Source of the DNA: an uncultured Pelagibacteraceae bacterium
GTDB lineage: Bacteria > Pseudomonadota > Alphaproteobacteria > Pelagibacterales > Pelagibacteraceae
DNA length: 64,000 bases
Direction: 5' to 3'
NCBI GenBank assembly: GCA_902517495.1
Contig: CABYCO010000003.1
Span: 23,886-87,885, forward strand
The position numbers and the translations under genes are program-made. Below, in pieces: positions 44,755-54,694 of the stretch (its first letter is position 1; every line of letters begins with the position of its first letter). Below the pieces are notes generated by a model. The model had not been told where the DNA came from, made no database searches, and saw only the letters and a program-made list of their open reading frames with translations.

Positions 44755-46248
44755 TTATTCCATAGTTGGCATAATAAATTCAGGATTTGACCTTATGCCT
44801 GAAGGCCATCTAGAGGTAATAGTTTTCAATTTTGTATAAAATTTAATTCCTTCCATGCCATGCATCCCACTATCTCCAAACAATGATCTTTTCCATCCAC
44901 CAAAACTATGAAATGCCATAGGAACTGGTATTGGAACATTTATTCCAACCATTCCAACTTGGATTTTACTTGCAAAAGTTCTTCCTGCATCACCATCTCT
45001 AGTATAAATACTTACTCCGTTTCCGTACTCATGCTCGTTTATCATTTTGGTTGCTTCTTCAAAAGTTTTTACTCTAACCACTGATAGAACAGGACCAAAA
45101 ATCTCTTCTTTATAAATTCTCATATCAGTAGTTACATGATCAAACAAACACCCACCTATATAAAAACCATTTTCATACCCTTGAAGTTTTAAATCTCTGC
45201 CATCAAGAACTAACTTAGCTCCTTCTTTAACTCCTAAATCAACATATCCTTTTACTTTTTCTAAATGTTGTTTTGTAACAAGAGGACCCATCTCTGAGGA
45301 TTTATCCATACCAGGACCAATTTTTAATGCTTCAGCTTTTTTTACTAACCTAGATACTAATTCATCACCAATATCACCAACTGCTACAGCAACAGATTGA
45401 GCCATACATCTTTCACCTGCAGAACCATATGCAGCACCCATTAGACCATTTACGGCTCCTTCTATATCGCAATCAGGCATCACTACTAAATGATTTTTAG
45501 CTCCCCCTAATGCTTGAACTCTTTTTTCATTTTTAGCAGCATTCTCATATATATATTTAGCTATAGGTGTTGATCCAACAAAACTTACAGCTTTAATATC
45601 ATTGTTTGTAAGTATAGCGTCTACAACTTCTTTATCTCCATTAACGACGTTAAAAACTCCATCAGGAAGACCAGCTTCGTGAAGTAATTCTGCTAATCTC
45701 ATTGGGCAAGAGGGATCTTTTTCAGATGGTTTCAGAATAAAAGTATTTCCAGATGCAACAGCTAATGGAAACATCCACATTGGAACCATTGCAGGAAAAT
45801 TAAAAGGTGTTATTCCAGCAGCTACACCTAAAGGCTGTCGCATGGAATAACTATCAACATTTGTCCCAACATTCTCAGAAAATTCACCTTTAAGCACATG
45901 AGGAATTCCACATGCAAACTCAACAACTTCTAATCCTCTTATTAATGATCCTTTTGCATCCTCATAAACTTTTCCATGTTCAGAGACAATCAACTTTGTT
46001 AATTCATCAAAATTGTTTTCTATAAGTTCTTTAAATTTAAACATTATTCTTGCTCTTTGAAGTGCAGGCTTAAGTGACCATGTCTCAAAGGCTTTCTTAG
46101 CAATTTCAACTGTTTTATCTAAATCTGATTTACTAGCTAAAATAACTTCCGATTCTTGCTCTCCAGTAGCAGGGTTAAAAACTTGACCCTTTCTTTCTGA
46201 AGTACCATCTATTACTTTTCCACCAACGAAATGTTTGATTATATTCAT
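44755..46248 (-). CDS. mmsA: CoA-acylating methylmalonate-semialdehyde dehydrogenase
   Basis: A 497-residue aldehyde dehydrogenase that turns methylmalonate or malonate semialdehyde into propionyl-CoA or acetyl-CoA with CoA and NAD. Family markers: PLGVAAGITPFNFPAMVPMWMFPLA, FVGSTPIAKYIY, the nucleophile Cys in GSAGERCMAQSVAVAVG, and EEIFGPVLSVV; the C-terminal KTITSRWPSG and MPTM are typical for MmsA/IolA. It is embedded between sdhB and mdh, so its products enter the TCA cycle next door. The usual catabolism of valine, thymine or inositol gives its substrate; which applies here is unknown. Confidence 0.93.
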   Translation of the reverse strand: MNIIKHFVGGKVIDGTSERKGQVFNPATGEQESEVILASKSDLDKTVEIAKKAFETWSLKPALQRARIMFKFKELIENNFDELTKLIVSEHGKVYEDAKGSLIRGLEVVEFACGIPHVLKGEFSENVGTNVDSYSMRQPLGVAAGITPFNFPAMVPMWMFPLAVASGNTFILKPSEKDPSCPMRLAELLHEAGLPDGVFNVVNGDKEVVDAILTNNDIKAVSFVGSTPIAKYIYENAAKNEKRVQALGGAKNHLVVMPDCDIEGAVNGLMGAAYGSAGERCMAQSVAVAVGDIGDELVSRLVKKAEALKIGPGMDKSSEMGPLVTKQHLEKVKGYVDLGVKEGAKLVLDGRDLKLQGYENGFYIGGCLFDHVTTDMRIYKEEIFGPVLSVVRVKTFEEATKMINEHEYGNGVSIYTRDGDAGRTFASKIQVGMVGINVPIPVPMAFHSFGGWKRSLFGDSGMHGMEGIKFYTKLKTITSRWPSGIRSNPEFIMPTME

Positions 46249-46272
46249 GAGTGAAATTATTTAATTAAGTAA

Positions 46273-47043
46273 TTAGGCCGTTGCAAGCATTTTCTTTATC
46301 TCTGCAATAGCTTTTGCAGGATTCAAGCCCTTCGGGCAAGCATTTGTACAATTCAAGATAGTATGACATCTATAAAGCTTGAGTTCGTCAGCTACTTTTT
46401 TAAGTCTTTCTTTTCTATCTTCATCTCTACTATCAATTATCCACCTATAAGCCTGAAGTAATACTGCTGGACCTAAATATTTTTCACCGTTCCACCAATA
46501 ACTTGGACATGACGTTGAACAACATGCACACATAATACATTCATATAATCCATCTAATTTTGCTCTGTCATTTTTAGATTGTATATTTTCTTTATCATTT
46601 ACTTTTGAGGTTTTTAACCAAGGTTCAACAGACTCATATTGTTTATATAATGTGCTTAAATCACCGATTAAATCTTTTAAGACTTTTAGATGTGGTAAAG
46701 GATAAATATCAATATCTCCATCCAGTTCAGAATGGGACTTCGTGCATGCTAAACCATTTTTTCCATTCATATTCATCGCACAAGATCCACAAACTCCATG
46801 GGCACAGGATCTTCTGTAAGCTATAGAAGGATCTATTTCATTTTTTATTTTGTTTAAAACATCAAGGACTTTAGATGAACAATTATCCATATCAACTTCA
46901 TAGGTATCAAGTCTTGGATTTTCATTTTTAGATGGATCCCATCTATAAATATTTATTTTTCTAATATTTTTTGAACCTGTTTTATCTTTATAATATTGAC
47001 CTTTTTCTACCTTTGAGTTTGCAGGTAAATTTAATTGAACCAT
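46273..47043 (-). CDS. sdhB: Succinate dehydrogenase iron-sulfur subunit
   Basis: A 256-residue subunit with the [2Fe-2S] plant-type ferredoxin site ([15 protein letters not shown]) and the ferredoxin-like part carrying [4Fe-4S] and [3Fe-4S] cysteines ([33 protein letters not shown]). It passes electrons from SdhA to quinone. It shares a base with sdhA. Confidence 0.98.
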   Translation of the reverse strand: MVQLNLPANSKVEKGQYYKDKTGSKNIRKINIYRWDPSKNENPRLDTYEVDMDNCSSKVLDVLNKIKNEIDPSIAYRRSCAHGVCGSCAMNMNGKNGLACTKSHSELDGDIDIYPLPHLKVLKDLIGDLSTLYKQYESVEPWLKTSKVNDKENIQSKNDRAKLDGLYECIMCACCSTSCPSYWWNGEKYLGPAVLLQAYRWIIDSRDEDRKERLKKVADELKLYRCHTILNCTNACPKGLNPAKAIAEIKKMLATA

Positions 47044-48818
47044 TAATATACTCTTTCCTGTGGAGGAAAATATTGTACATCATTTGTAAGTGTTGATCTA
47101 TGAACAGGTCTGTAATTAATTTTAGTTTTTGAACCATTACACCAAGACAGAGTGTGTTGCATATAATTCTCATCATCTCTCTTTGGAAAATCTTCTCTTG
47201 CATGAGCTCCTCTGCTTTCTTTTCTATGATAAGCAGAGTCCATTGTAGTTATTGCTTGTCTTATTAAATTGTCAAATTCTAGTGTTTCAACTAAATCTGT
47301 ATTAAAGATTAATGACTTATCTTTTACAGAAAGAGAGTCCATTCCATCATAAGGTTTTCTAATTTCATCAACGCCTTCCTTTAAAGTTTTCTCTGATCTA
47401 AATACAGCACACTTTGATTGCATTGTCTTTTGCATCGAAAGTCTAAGTTCAGATGTTGGGTTTGAACCTTGTGAGTTTCTTAATTTGTCAAATCTATCTA
47501 AACATCTATCCGTTTCATTTTTATCAATTTCATCATGCTTCATTCCAGGCTTTACTAATTCTGCAGCTCTTTTCGCAGCAGCTCTTCCAAAAACCACTAG
47601 ATCTATTAATGAATTCGAACCTAATCTATTTGCACCATGGACAGAAACACATGCTGCCTCTCCAATAGCCATTAACCCAGGCACAGTTTTTTCAGATCCA
47701 TTTAATGTTAAAACCTCTGCTTTGTAATTTGTTGGTATTCCACCCATATTATAATGCACTGTAGGAACTACTGGTATAGGTTCCTTAGTAACATCTACGT
47801 TTGCGAATAATTTAGAAGCCTCTGATATTCCTGGAAGTCTCTCATCTATAACTTTTGGATCCAAATGATCAATGTGAAGATGAACATGATCTTGTTCTTT
47901 TCCAATACCTCTACCTTCGTTTATTTCTACAGCAATTGATCTACTTACAACATCTCTAGATGCTAAATCTTTTGCTTTAGGAGCATAACGCTCCATAAAT
48001 CTTTCTCCTTTTGAATTTACTAGATAGCCACCTTCTCCTCTTACACCCTCAGAAATTAATGTTCCATGACCATATATTCCCGTTGGATGAAACTGTACAA
48101 ATTCCATATCTTGTAAAGGTAATCCAGCTCTTAAAGCCATAGCATTCCCATCTCCAGTACAGGTATGAGCTGAAGTAGCTGAGTAATACACTTTTCCATA
48201 CCCTCCTGTTGCAATAATTGTTGTGTGGGATCTAAATCTGTGAATTGTTCCATCATTGAGGTTCCAAGCAATTATACCTTTGCATGCTCCATCTTTCATT
48301 ATTAAATCTAGTGCAAAGTATTCTATAAAAAATTCTGTATTATGTTTTAAAGCTTGTCCATACAATGTGTGAAGTATTGCATGTCCAGTTCTATCTGCTG
48401 CTGCACATGTTCTTTGAACTGTTTCATTTCCGTAGTTTTTTGTCATACCCCCAAAAGGTCTTTGATAAATTTTTCCTTCCTCAGTTCGACTAAATGGAAC
48501 ACCATACTTTTCTAATTCAAGAACAGCAGCTGGTGCTTCTTTACATAAATATTCGATGGAATCTTGGTCACCTAACCAATCAGCACCTTTGACTGTGTCA
48601 TACATGTGCCATCTCCAGTCATCTTCTCCCATATTTCCAAGTGCTGCAGAAATACCACCTTGGGCTGCAGATGTGTGACTTCTTGTTGGAAATACTTTTG
48701 ATACACATGCGGTTTTTAGACCGGCCTCACTTAAGCCAACAGCTGCTCTTAGTCCAGATCCACCTGCACCTAAAACAACTACATCATATTCATGATCAAT
48801 AATTTTGTACGAACTCAT
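47043..48818 (-). CDS. sdhA: Succinate dehydrogenase flavoprotein subunit
   Basis: A 591-residue catalytic subunit. FAD motif [19 protein letters not shown], the flavinylated His in [10 protein letters not shown], the substrate-site [36 protein letters not shown] and the late [18 protein letters not shown] are present. It oxidises succinate to fumarate at the cytoplasmic face of the inner membrane. It is 2 bases downstream of sdhD. Confidence 0.99.
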   Translation of the reverse strand: MSSYKIIDHEYDVVVLGAGGSGLRAAVGLSEAGLKTACVSKVFPTRSHTSAAQGGISAALGNMGEDDWRWHMYDTVKGADWLGDQDSIEYLCKEAPAAVLELEKYGVPFSRTEEGKIYQRPFGGMTKNYGNETVQRTCAAADRTGHAILHTLYGQALKHNTEFFIEYFALDLIMKDGACKGIIAWNLNDGTIHRFRSHTTIIATGGYGKVYYSATSAHTCTGDGNAMALRAGLPLQDMEFVQFHPTGIYGHGTLISEGVRGEGGYLVNSKGERFMERYAPKAKDLASRDVVSRSIAVEINEGRGIGKEQDHVHLHIDHLDPKVIDERLPGISEASKLFANVDVTKEPIPVVPTVHYNMGGIPTNYKAEVLTLNGSEKTVPGLMAIGEAACVSVHGANRLGSNSLIDLVVFGRAAAKRAAELVKPGMKHDEIDKNETDRCLDRFDKLRNSQGSNPTSELRLSMQKTMQSKCAVFRSEKTLKEGVDEIRKPYDGMDSLSVKDKSLIFNTDLVETLEFDNLIRQAITTMDSAYHRKESRGAHAREDFPKRDDENYMQHTLSWCNGSKTKINYRPVHRSTLTNDVQYFPPQERVY

Positions 48819-48820
48819 AA

Positions 48821-49144
48821 CTATATATTAAATACTAAGATAATTATTATTAATGGAAATACTATAGCAAAGATATTTAATGATTTATTTGCGGCATTTT
48901 TGATTTTTTCGTCCTCAATATAATCTTCAAAAACCTCACTAATGCTTAAAGCTGAGAAAAAATATGCAAAAATCAAAAAAAGACTAAATAAGAACTTAGA
49001 TGGTTGAGATGTTATGAATAAAAGTAATTCATTATAACCTTTGTCATAAACAGAAGCCAAATTTATAGAAAACCACAGCATTAATGGTAGTAAAATTGCA
49101 GAACTTACTTTTAGAAAAAGCCATTTCTTTGTTACAGATCCCAT
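48821..49144 (-). CDS. sdhD: Succinate dehydrogenase membrane anchor subunit, atypical
   Basis: A 107-residue protein with three hydrophobic helices, placed exactly where sdhD is expected between sdhC and sdhA. The quinone-site pair of E. coli Asp82-Tyr83 is matched by Asp74-Tyr75 (VFEDYIEDE). The haem-ligand histidine expected eleven residues before that Asp (E. coli His71) is Phe63 here, and no other histidine occurs in the protein. Haem b must therefore be held differently or be absent. Sequence divergence makes the call depend partly on position. Confidence 0.85.
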   Translation of the reverse strand: MGSVTKKWLFLKVSSAILLPLMLWFSINLASVYDKGYNELLLFITSQPSKFLFSLFLIFAYFFSALSISEVFEDYIEDEKIKNAANKSLNIFAIVFPLIIIILVFNI

Positions 49145-49527
49145 TAAATTAAGTGCCTTCCTATGAGAAAAATTATAACAGTAAGAGGAAATGATCCAAC
49201 CAGAACTATTAATCCAGTTACTTTTGTAGTTTTCTGCTCAAATCCGTAACCTAAATCCATGATCAAATGCCTTATTTCGCTGAGCATTTGAAATGTAAAA
49301 GACCAAATAACTCCTAAACAAACAAATTTACCAACTAAAGATGACAAGAAAAAATTAGTAAATATATAATTTTCCTCTCCTAATAATAAAGATGCTATCC
49401 AAATACCTATCAAAGTTACTGTAATAAAGTTTATTATACCAGTTACTCTGTGTGATATTGAAACTAACGAAGAGATGTGCCAGTTATAAATTTGTATATG
49501 TGGCGATATTGGATTTTTATTTTCCAT
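49144..49527 (-). CDS. sdhC: Succinate dehydrogenase cytochrome b556 subunit
   Basis: A 127-residue membrane anchor with three helices. PISPHIQIYNWHISSLVSISHRVTG carries the conserved Ser/Arg quinone-site residues, and His87 in SEIRHLIMDLGYG is the expected haem ligand. It shares one base with sdhD and overlaps asd by 11 bases, making it the first sdh gene in the run. Confidence 0.95.
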   Translation of the reverse strand: MENKNPISPHIQIYNWHISSLVSISHRVTGIINFITVTLIGIWIASLLLGEENYIFTNFFLSSLVGKFVCLGVIWSFTFQMLSEIRHLIMDLGYGFEQKTTKVTGLIVLVGSFPLTVIIFLIGRHLI

Positions 49528-50527
49528 AAAAATCTTTTTCTACTAAAGCCTCAGCAATTTCAACTGCATTAAGTGCAGCACCTTTTAATAAATTATCAGA
49601 CACAACCCACAAATTAATTGAATTTGGTTGAGAAGAATCCTCACGAATTCTTGATATGAATGTTTCAAATTTGTCTTCAGCTTCAACAGGAGTAATGTAT
49701 CCTCCATCTTTTTGCTCATCAACTACCTTACATCCTGGTGATGAAGATAAGACATTTCTTATTTCTTCTAAGTCATATTTTTTGTTGAATTCAACATTCA
49801 CGCTTATGGAGTGAGAAACAAGAACAGGAATTCTTACACAAGTGGATGTAATATTAATTTTACTATCTAAAATTTTTTTTACCTCATCATGATTTTTTTG
49901 CTCTTCTTTTGTACTTCCATTTTCAAGAAAACTATCAATATGTGGTATAGCATTAAAAGCAATTTGCTTAGTAAAATTTTTTGACTCAACATCTTTATTT
50001 TCCAACACTTCTTTAGTTTGAGATATAAGTTCATCCATACCAGCTTTGCCTGCACCAGAAACTGATTGATAAGTTGATGCAACTATTCTTTTTACATTAT
50101 ACAAATCATGTAATGGTTTGAGAGCTACAACTATTGGTATTACTGAACAATTGGCATTTGCTATAATATTCTTATTTTTAAATTTAAGTAATTCTTTGGA
50201 ATTTACCTCTGGAACAATTAAAGGAATTTCTGGATCTTTTCTAAAGAATTTTGAATTATCAATTACAATTGTTTTTTCTGCTGCGATCGGTGCCCATTTT
50301 TCAGCAATTGAAGAACCTGCTGCAAAAAAAGCAATTTTTACTTTTGAGAAATCAAATTGTTCTAAATTACTAACAATATGCTCTTTTCCTAAAAAATTAA
50401 TTTTTTTTCCTTCACTATTTGAAGACGCAACTAAATAAGCCTCTGTTATTGGAAAGTTTTTTTTTTCCAAAACTTCTATTAATTTTCGACCTACGTTTCC
50501 TGTCGCTCCTACTATTGCTATATTCAT
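49517..50527 (-). CDS. asd: Aspartate-semialdehyde dehydrogenase
   Basis: A 336-residue NADPH enzyme that reduces aspartyl phosphate to the semialdehyde, the branch point to lysine, threonine and methionine. NADP motif VGATGNVGRKL, the nucleophile Cys in IIANANCSVIPIVVALKPLHD, QSVSGAGKAGMDEL and the His in RIPVLVSHSISVNVEF are present. It lies between the dmdA remnant (19-base gap) and sdhC (overlap). Confidence 0.97.
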   Translation of the reverse strand: MNIAIVGATGNVGRKLIEVLEKKNFPITEAYLVASSNSEGKKINFLGKEHIVSNLEQFDFSKVKIAFFAAGSSIAEKWAPIAAEKTIVIDNSKFFRKDPEIPLIVPEVNSKELLKFKNKNIIANANCSVIPIVVALKPLHDLYNVKRIVASTYQSVSGAGKAGMDELISQTKEVLENKDVESKNFTKQIAFNAIPHIDSFLENGSTKEEQKNHDEVKKILDSKINITSTCVRIPVLVSHSISVNVEFNKKYDLEEIRNVLSSSPGCKVVDEQKDGGYITPVEAEDKFETFISRIREDSSQPNSINLWVVSDNLLKGAALNAVEIAEALVEKDFYGK

Positions 50528-50546
50528 GATATTTTAAAGTTTTATA

Positions 50547-51422
50547 CTAAATGAAAGGTAAATCACAAACTTTTCCATCAAAATCAGAGCCATTTATATT
50601 GATTTTAAAGGATTTCGAAGTCTCAAAGTGTGGTTTGTTAATCATTGCAATCCCAATGACTTGTTTGAAGGTCGGATTATAACAACCAGATCTTAATTCT
50701 CCGATTACATTATTATCTTCATCTACTAGATCCATTGAGCCATTAACACTTATTTCCTTGGCATCAATTTTTACTCCCATAAGTTTTTTTTTAATTCCTT
50801 CAGCTTTAATTTTTTTAAGTTTTTCTTTACCTAGGAAATCAACATCACTATCTATATTTACATACTTATCAAAACCACACTCATATGGATTATCTCCATT
50901 ATCCATATCATTTCCATGAGAAAGTAATCCACTTTCAATACGTTCGATTAAGTTAGGGCCTCCAGGCTGAACATTAAATTCTTTACCAATTTCAAATAGA
51001 TGATCGTATAATTTTAAACCGGAGTCATTGTGTTCAACATAAATTTCATAACCACCTTGTTTAGACCAACCAGATCTCGCAATTAAATGCTTATCACCGC
51101 CGAATTCAAAATAATCAAAACCAAAAAATTTAAGATTTGCAATTTTTTCCCCAAAAACTTTTTCCATTAATTTAAATGACTTTGGACCTTGCACTGCCAT
51201 AATATCAATATCAGGTTCAATAATGTTAACATCAAAATTTTTTCCAATTGCTAATCCTTTTGCAAATAATATTACATCTGTATCAGCTATCGAAATCCAC
51301 CATTTATTTTCGTTGAATTTCAAAACAACTGGATCATTAATTAAGCCAGCATTATCATCTATTATTGGACAATAATAACATCTTCCCTCTTTTGATTTTG
51401 ATAAATCTCTACAAGTCAACAA
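50547..51422 (-). CDS. dmdA: DMSP demethylase DmdA, 5'-truncated
   Basis: The frame gives 291 residues that match the SAR11 DmdA family from its [17 protein letters not shown] segment to the C-terminal VCDLPFI, including [36 protein letters not shown] and [11 protein letters not shown]. DmdA transfers a methyl group from dimethylsulfoniopropionate to tetrahydrofolate. The family is about 369 residues long, so roughly the first 78 are missing. Upstream of the TTG at 51422 the minus-strand frame soon meets a stop and the sequence turns into dctM. The protein cannot be complete, and the TTG is not a true start. Aminomethyltransferase (GcvT) is the alternative family, but the detailed motifs favour DmdA. 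Confidence 0.85.
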   Translation of the reverse strand: MLTCRDLSKSKEGRCYYCPIIDDNAGLINDPVVLKFNENKWWISIADTDVILFAKGLAIGKNFDVNIIEPDIDIMAVQGPKSFKLMEKVFGEKIANLKFFGFDYFEFGGDKHLIARSGWSKQGGYEIYVEHNDSGLKLYDHLFEIGKEFNVQPGGPNLIERIESGLLSHGNDMDNGDNPYECGFDKYVNIDSDVDFLGKEKLKKIKAEGIKKKLMGVKIDAKEISVNGSMDLVDEDNNVIGELRSGCYNPTFKQVIGIAMINKPHFETSKSFKININGSDFDGKVCDLPFI

Positions 51423-53677
51423 CTGGAATTGTTGGTGCTACCGTTATCGCAATGGGACTAATTTCTTTACCAACAATGTTAAATAATAATTATGATCGTA
51501 AGCTAGCGAGTGGTATTGTTTGTTCGTCTGGAACTCTAGGACAGATAATTCCTCCATCAATTGTGTTAATAATTATTGCTGACCAACTGGCAAGTGCATC
51601 TGATGTTGCAAATAATATTAGACAAAATGACTACAAAGCAATTACTGGTGAATTTAATATGCCTGGTGAGTTTAGAGTTGGATCATCTAGTGCGGGAGAT
51701 ATGTTCCTGGGCGCTTTGCTACCAGGATTAGTTCTAGTAGCGCTGTACATGACATATGTATTTTTTTATGCAAGAATAAAAAAAGGAGTTGCACCTCCTG
51801 TTCCATCTAAAGGAAATTTTGATTTTAAATTTTGGTTGAGAGTTGTAGTTATAATTATCCCACCTCTTGCACTTATATTTGCAGTATTAGGATCAATCTT
51901 AATGGGTATTGCAACTGTAAACCAAGCTGGTTCTATTGGAGCAATTGGCGCAACTTTAATGGCTGGATATAGATTGTTTGAAGGCAAGAAAAGTGCATTT
52001 TATCCTTTAATACTAATTATAGGATCAATAATACCAATTACTTTTTTAGCTTCAAATTATGAACTTAACGTAAAAAATTTAGAAGAAAGAAATATAGGTG
52101 CAATTTATACTACCGCCTTTTTTGTAATTATACTTGTTTATGGAATAGCATGGAGTTTCTGGAGAAGTTATAAGACAGACAATGTATTAAAAGAAGTCGT
52201 GACAGAAACTTGCATCACAACATCAATGGTTTTCATTATTCTATTAGGAGCTGCAATGCTTACATCTGGATTTAGAGCATTTGGAGGAGAAGAGTTGGTT
52301 AGAGATTTTCTTCAAGATCTGCCTGGAGGTTTTTGGACACAGTTCATTGTTGTTATGGTGGTAATTTTCCTTCTAGGATTCTTTTTAGACTTTATAGAAA
52401 TAGCTGTTGTTGTAGTTCCAATTATTGCACCAATACTACTTGCTGAAACAGGAGCAAATGTAACTGCTGTATGGCTTGGAGTAATGATAGGTGTAAACTT
52501 ACAGACGTCATTCTTAACACCTCCATTTGGGTTTGCTTTGTTTTATCTAAAAGGAGTTGCTCCTAAAATTATTCAGACATTAGATATATGGAAAGGTGTT
52601 GTGCCCTTCATAGCTCTACAGCTAATCGGCCTTGCTATTGTTGGTTTTTATCCAAGTCTTGTTAATTATCTCCCTAACAGAGTTTATTTAACATCAAATG
52701 TTGCTCCACCGCCAATGAACCCTAAACTTCAATATTGTTTGCAAGAATACAAATTTGCAAACTTTGAAACTAATGGAGATCAAATTAAAACTAGTATCAA
52801 TGAATTTGATGACATCATTTTAGCAAATTTACCAGCAGATAAATTAAGTTACTTCCAACGTCATGTTGATAATTCTAAATATTCTTTTGAATTAGTAGAC
52901 GATGTTAAGAGTGCTCAATCAATCTATGATGACTATGCGGTTGATTATAGAGATTTACATTTTAAAACAAGAAAAAAACAAAAGAAAATAATAAAATTAA
53001 ATAAAAAGATAGATAAGTTTAAAGCTGAAATAAGAAATCTTGATGATGAAGATGTATCAGATAAAAATAAAATTTTGCAAAAAATTGAAAATGTTAAGTT
53101 AGAGATCGAAGAAATCCAAAATTCAATACCTCAAGAGTGGAAAGCTAAAAATGATGAATTTAATAAAATTAATAAAGCAAAAAATTTAGCTGTAAAAAAA
53201 TACAAAAAGACGGTGGATAATGCATATGAGGATTTATTACTAATTAAGGAATTTATAAGTGATGGAGAAAAATTAGAAGAATTAGGTCAAGATATGAAAC
53301 TTCTTAAATCAAAAATAGATAATAGAGGTTATATTGATGCAATAGAATTTATTGATAATATTTTTGAGAAAGTTGGAGAAATTTCAGGATCCGATGAATT
53401 TGCTGATAAGCTTGATTATTTAATTACTCTTATGGATGAAGATGAAGTTGATTTTGAAAAACTTCAAAGTTCAGCAAATGATACTTATGTTTTATTCCAG
53501 CAAGAGATAGATTGGAGAAAAAATTTCAAGAAAAGTTATATAGATAAAATCAATGCTCATGATAAAGTTATTAGTGAAACTATTGGACTACGTCTTCAAT
53601 CAAAACTTACAAAAGAGCAAGCGATTTATGTCTCAAGATGTAATTCAATACATAGAGATATTTCTCTAAACTTTTAA
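51365..53677 (+). CDS. dctM: TRAP transporter large permease (DctM), 5'-truncated, with long C-terminal tail
   Basis: Recognisable homology begins at about 51416 with [14 protein letters not shown]; the first 17 codons of the open frame are antisense dmdA sequence. Membrane motifs [46 protein letters not shown] and [16 protein letters not shown] mark the DctM family, mannitol/chloroaromatic-type branch. About 110 N-terminal residues with their helices are missing. After the last helix (near 52660) comes a hydrophilic tail of about 340 residues with a Lys/Glu-rich likely coiled coil (52950-53200). The dctP and dctQ genes expected upstream are absent. It abuts the convergent panE-like gene with no gap. 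Confidence 0.85.
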   Translation: MDNNNIFPLLILINLYKSTTGIVGATVIAMGLISLPTMLNNNYDRKLASGIVCSSGTLGQIIPPSIVLIIIADQLASASDVANNIRQNDYKAITGEFNMPGEFRVGSSSAGDMFLGALLPGLVLVALYMTYVFFYARIKKGVAPPVPSKGNFDFKFWLRVVVIIIPPLALIFAVLGSILMGIATVNQAGSIGAIGATLMAGYRLFEGKKSAFYPLILIIGSIIPITFLASNYELNVKNLEERNIGAIYTTAFFVIILVYGIAWSFWRSYKTDNVLKEVVTETCITTSMVFIILLGAAMLTSGFRAFGGEELVRDFLQDLPGGFWTQFIVVMVVIFLLGFFLDFIEIAVVVVPIIAPILLAETGANVTAVWLGVMIGVNLQTSFLTPPFGFALFYLKGVAPKIIQTLDIWKGVVPFIALQLIGLAIVGFYPSLVNYLPNRVYLTSNVAPPPMNPKLQYCLQEYKFANFETNGDQIKTSINEFDDIILANLPADKLSYFQRHVDNSKYSFELVDDVKSAQSIYDDYAVDYRDLHFKTRKKQKKIIKLNKKIDKFKAEIRNLDDEDVSDKNKILQKIENVKLEIEEIQNSIPQEWKAKNDEFNKINKAKNLAVKKYKKTVDNAYEDLLLIKEFISDGEKLEELGQDMKLLKSKIDNRGYIDAIEFIDNIFEKVGEISGSDEFADKLDYLITLMDEDEVDFEKLQSSANDTYVLFQQEIDWRKNFKKSYIDKINAHDKVISETIGLRLQSKLTKEQAIYVSRCNSIHRDISLNF

Positions 53678-54694
53678 TTAATTCGTAATCTGATCAATTA
53701 TTTTCGATCTTTTATATAATCCTAAGCCTTCAGCTTTATGTTTTAACTTATTATATTCAGACTTTAAGTTTTCAGTATTTGCATTAATTTTATTTCCAAT
53801 CTCAATTATTGATCCAATGATTGGATCAATTTCTAGAGGACGTTTTGCATGTAAATCTTGAGTAGTAGATGGTTTATGGCCTTTTATTGAGATTGCTGCT
53901 TTAATTCTATGATCTATCGAAACATTAAATTTAACTCCAATTTTTTCTCCCACTGACTGACATTCCTCCATCAATTTTCTCACTGTTTTCAATAGTTCTG
54001 GGTCATCTCCAATCTCATCCAAAGATTTATCGTGTAGTGCGCTTACAATATTAAATGAACAATTACCCCAGAGTTTTATCCATATTTCATCTCTTAGGTT
54101 GCTTTTTTGTGGTGCTTTTAAACCTCCTGCAATTAATAAGTCTGCAATAATTTTAAGTCTTTCTGATTTTGATCCATCAGGTTCGCCTAATGTAAATCTT
54201 TCACCACCATTGTGTTTAATAACACCAGGTTCAGTAATTTCAGCTGCTGGATAAACCACACATCCAAGGGCTCTTGAAGGTTTTAAAGAATTCCAAATTT
54301 TACCATCAGGATCAACGCTATCTATATGTTTCTCATCTAAGTTTGTCCCTGTGTTAGCTTTATGAAAATACCACCACGGTAAGCCATTTACAGCAGATAT
54401 TATAGTTGTATTTTTTCCAATTAAGCTTTGAAGAGATTCTACTATGTTAGTAATCGCGTGAGCTTTCACTGAAATAAAAATATAATCTTGAATCCCAAGT
54501 TCTTTAGGATCATCTGTTACTTTTAATTTAAAGTTTTCTGATTTATCATTTTTAATTAATGTTAAGCCGTTTTCTTCTATAGCTTTTTTGTGTGGACCTC
54601 TGGCTACGAGCGATAAATCAATATTATTTTTACTCAAACATGCAGCTAAATATCCACCAATTGATCCTGCACCAAATATACAAACTTTTTTCAT
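53678..54694 (-). CDS. Ketopantoate reductase family protein
   Basis: A 338-residue NADP-dependent oxidoreductase of the PanE/ApbA family. NADP motif FGAGSIGGYLAACL at the N-terminus, FISVKAHAI, the catalytic-Lys region IWIKLWGNCSFN, and a helical C-terminal domain with KPSTTQDLHAKRPLEIDPIIG. Canonical PanE reduces 2-dehydropantoate in CoA synthesis, but it is usually nearer 300 residues, and this gene is grouped with a CoA ligase and a GGT-family enzyme. A catabolic 2-oxo/2-hydroxyacid role is equally possible. It shares a base with the ligase gene. Confidence 0.85.
   Translation of the reverse strand: MKKVCIFGAGSIGGYLAACLSKNNIDLSLVARGPHKKAIEENGLTLIKNDKSENFKLKVTDDPKELGIQDYIFISVKAHAITNIVESLQSLIGKNTTIISAVNGLPWWYFHKANTGTNLDEKHIDSVDPDGKIWNSLKPSRALGCVVYPAAEITEPGVIKHNGGERFTLGEPDGSKSERLKIIADLLIAGGLKAPQKSNLRDEIWIKLWGNCSFNIVSALHDKSLDEIGDDPELLKTVRKLMEECQSVGEKIGVKFNVSIDHRIKAAISIKGHKPSTTQDLHAKRPLEIDPIIGSIIEIGNKINANTENLKSEYNKLKHKAEGLGLYKRSKIIDQITN

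Noticed and set aside
51365-51415. ATG at 51365 as the true start of dctM
   Set aside because: These codons are antisense of dmdA and unlike any DctM; the real N-terminus is missing at the junction.
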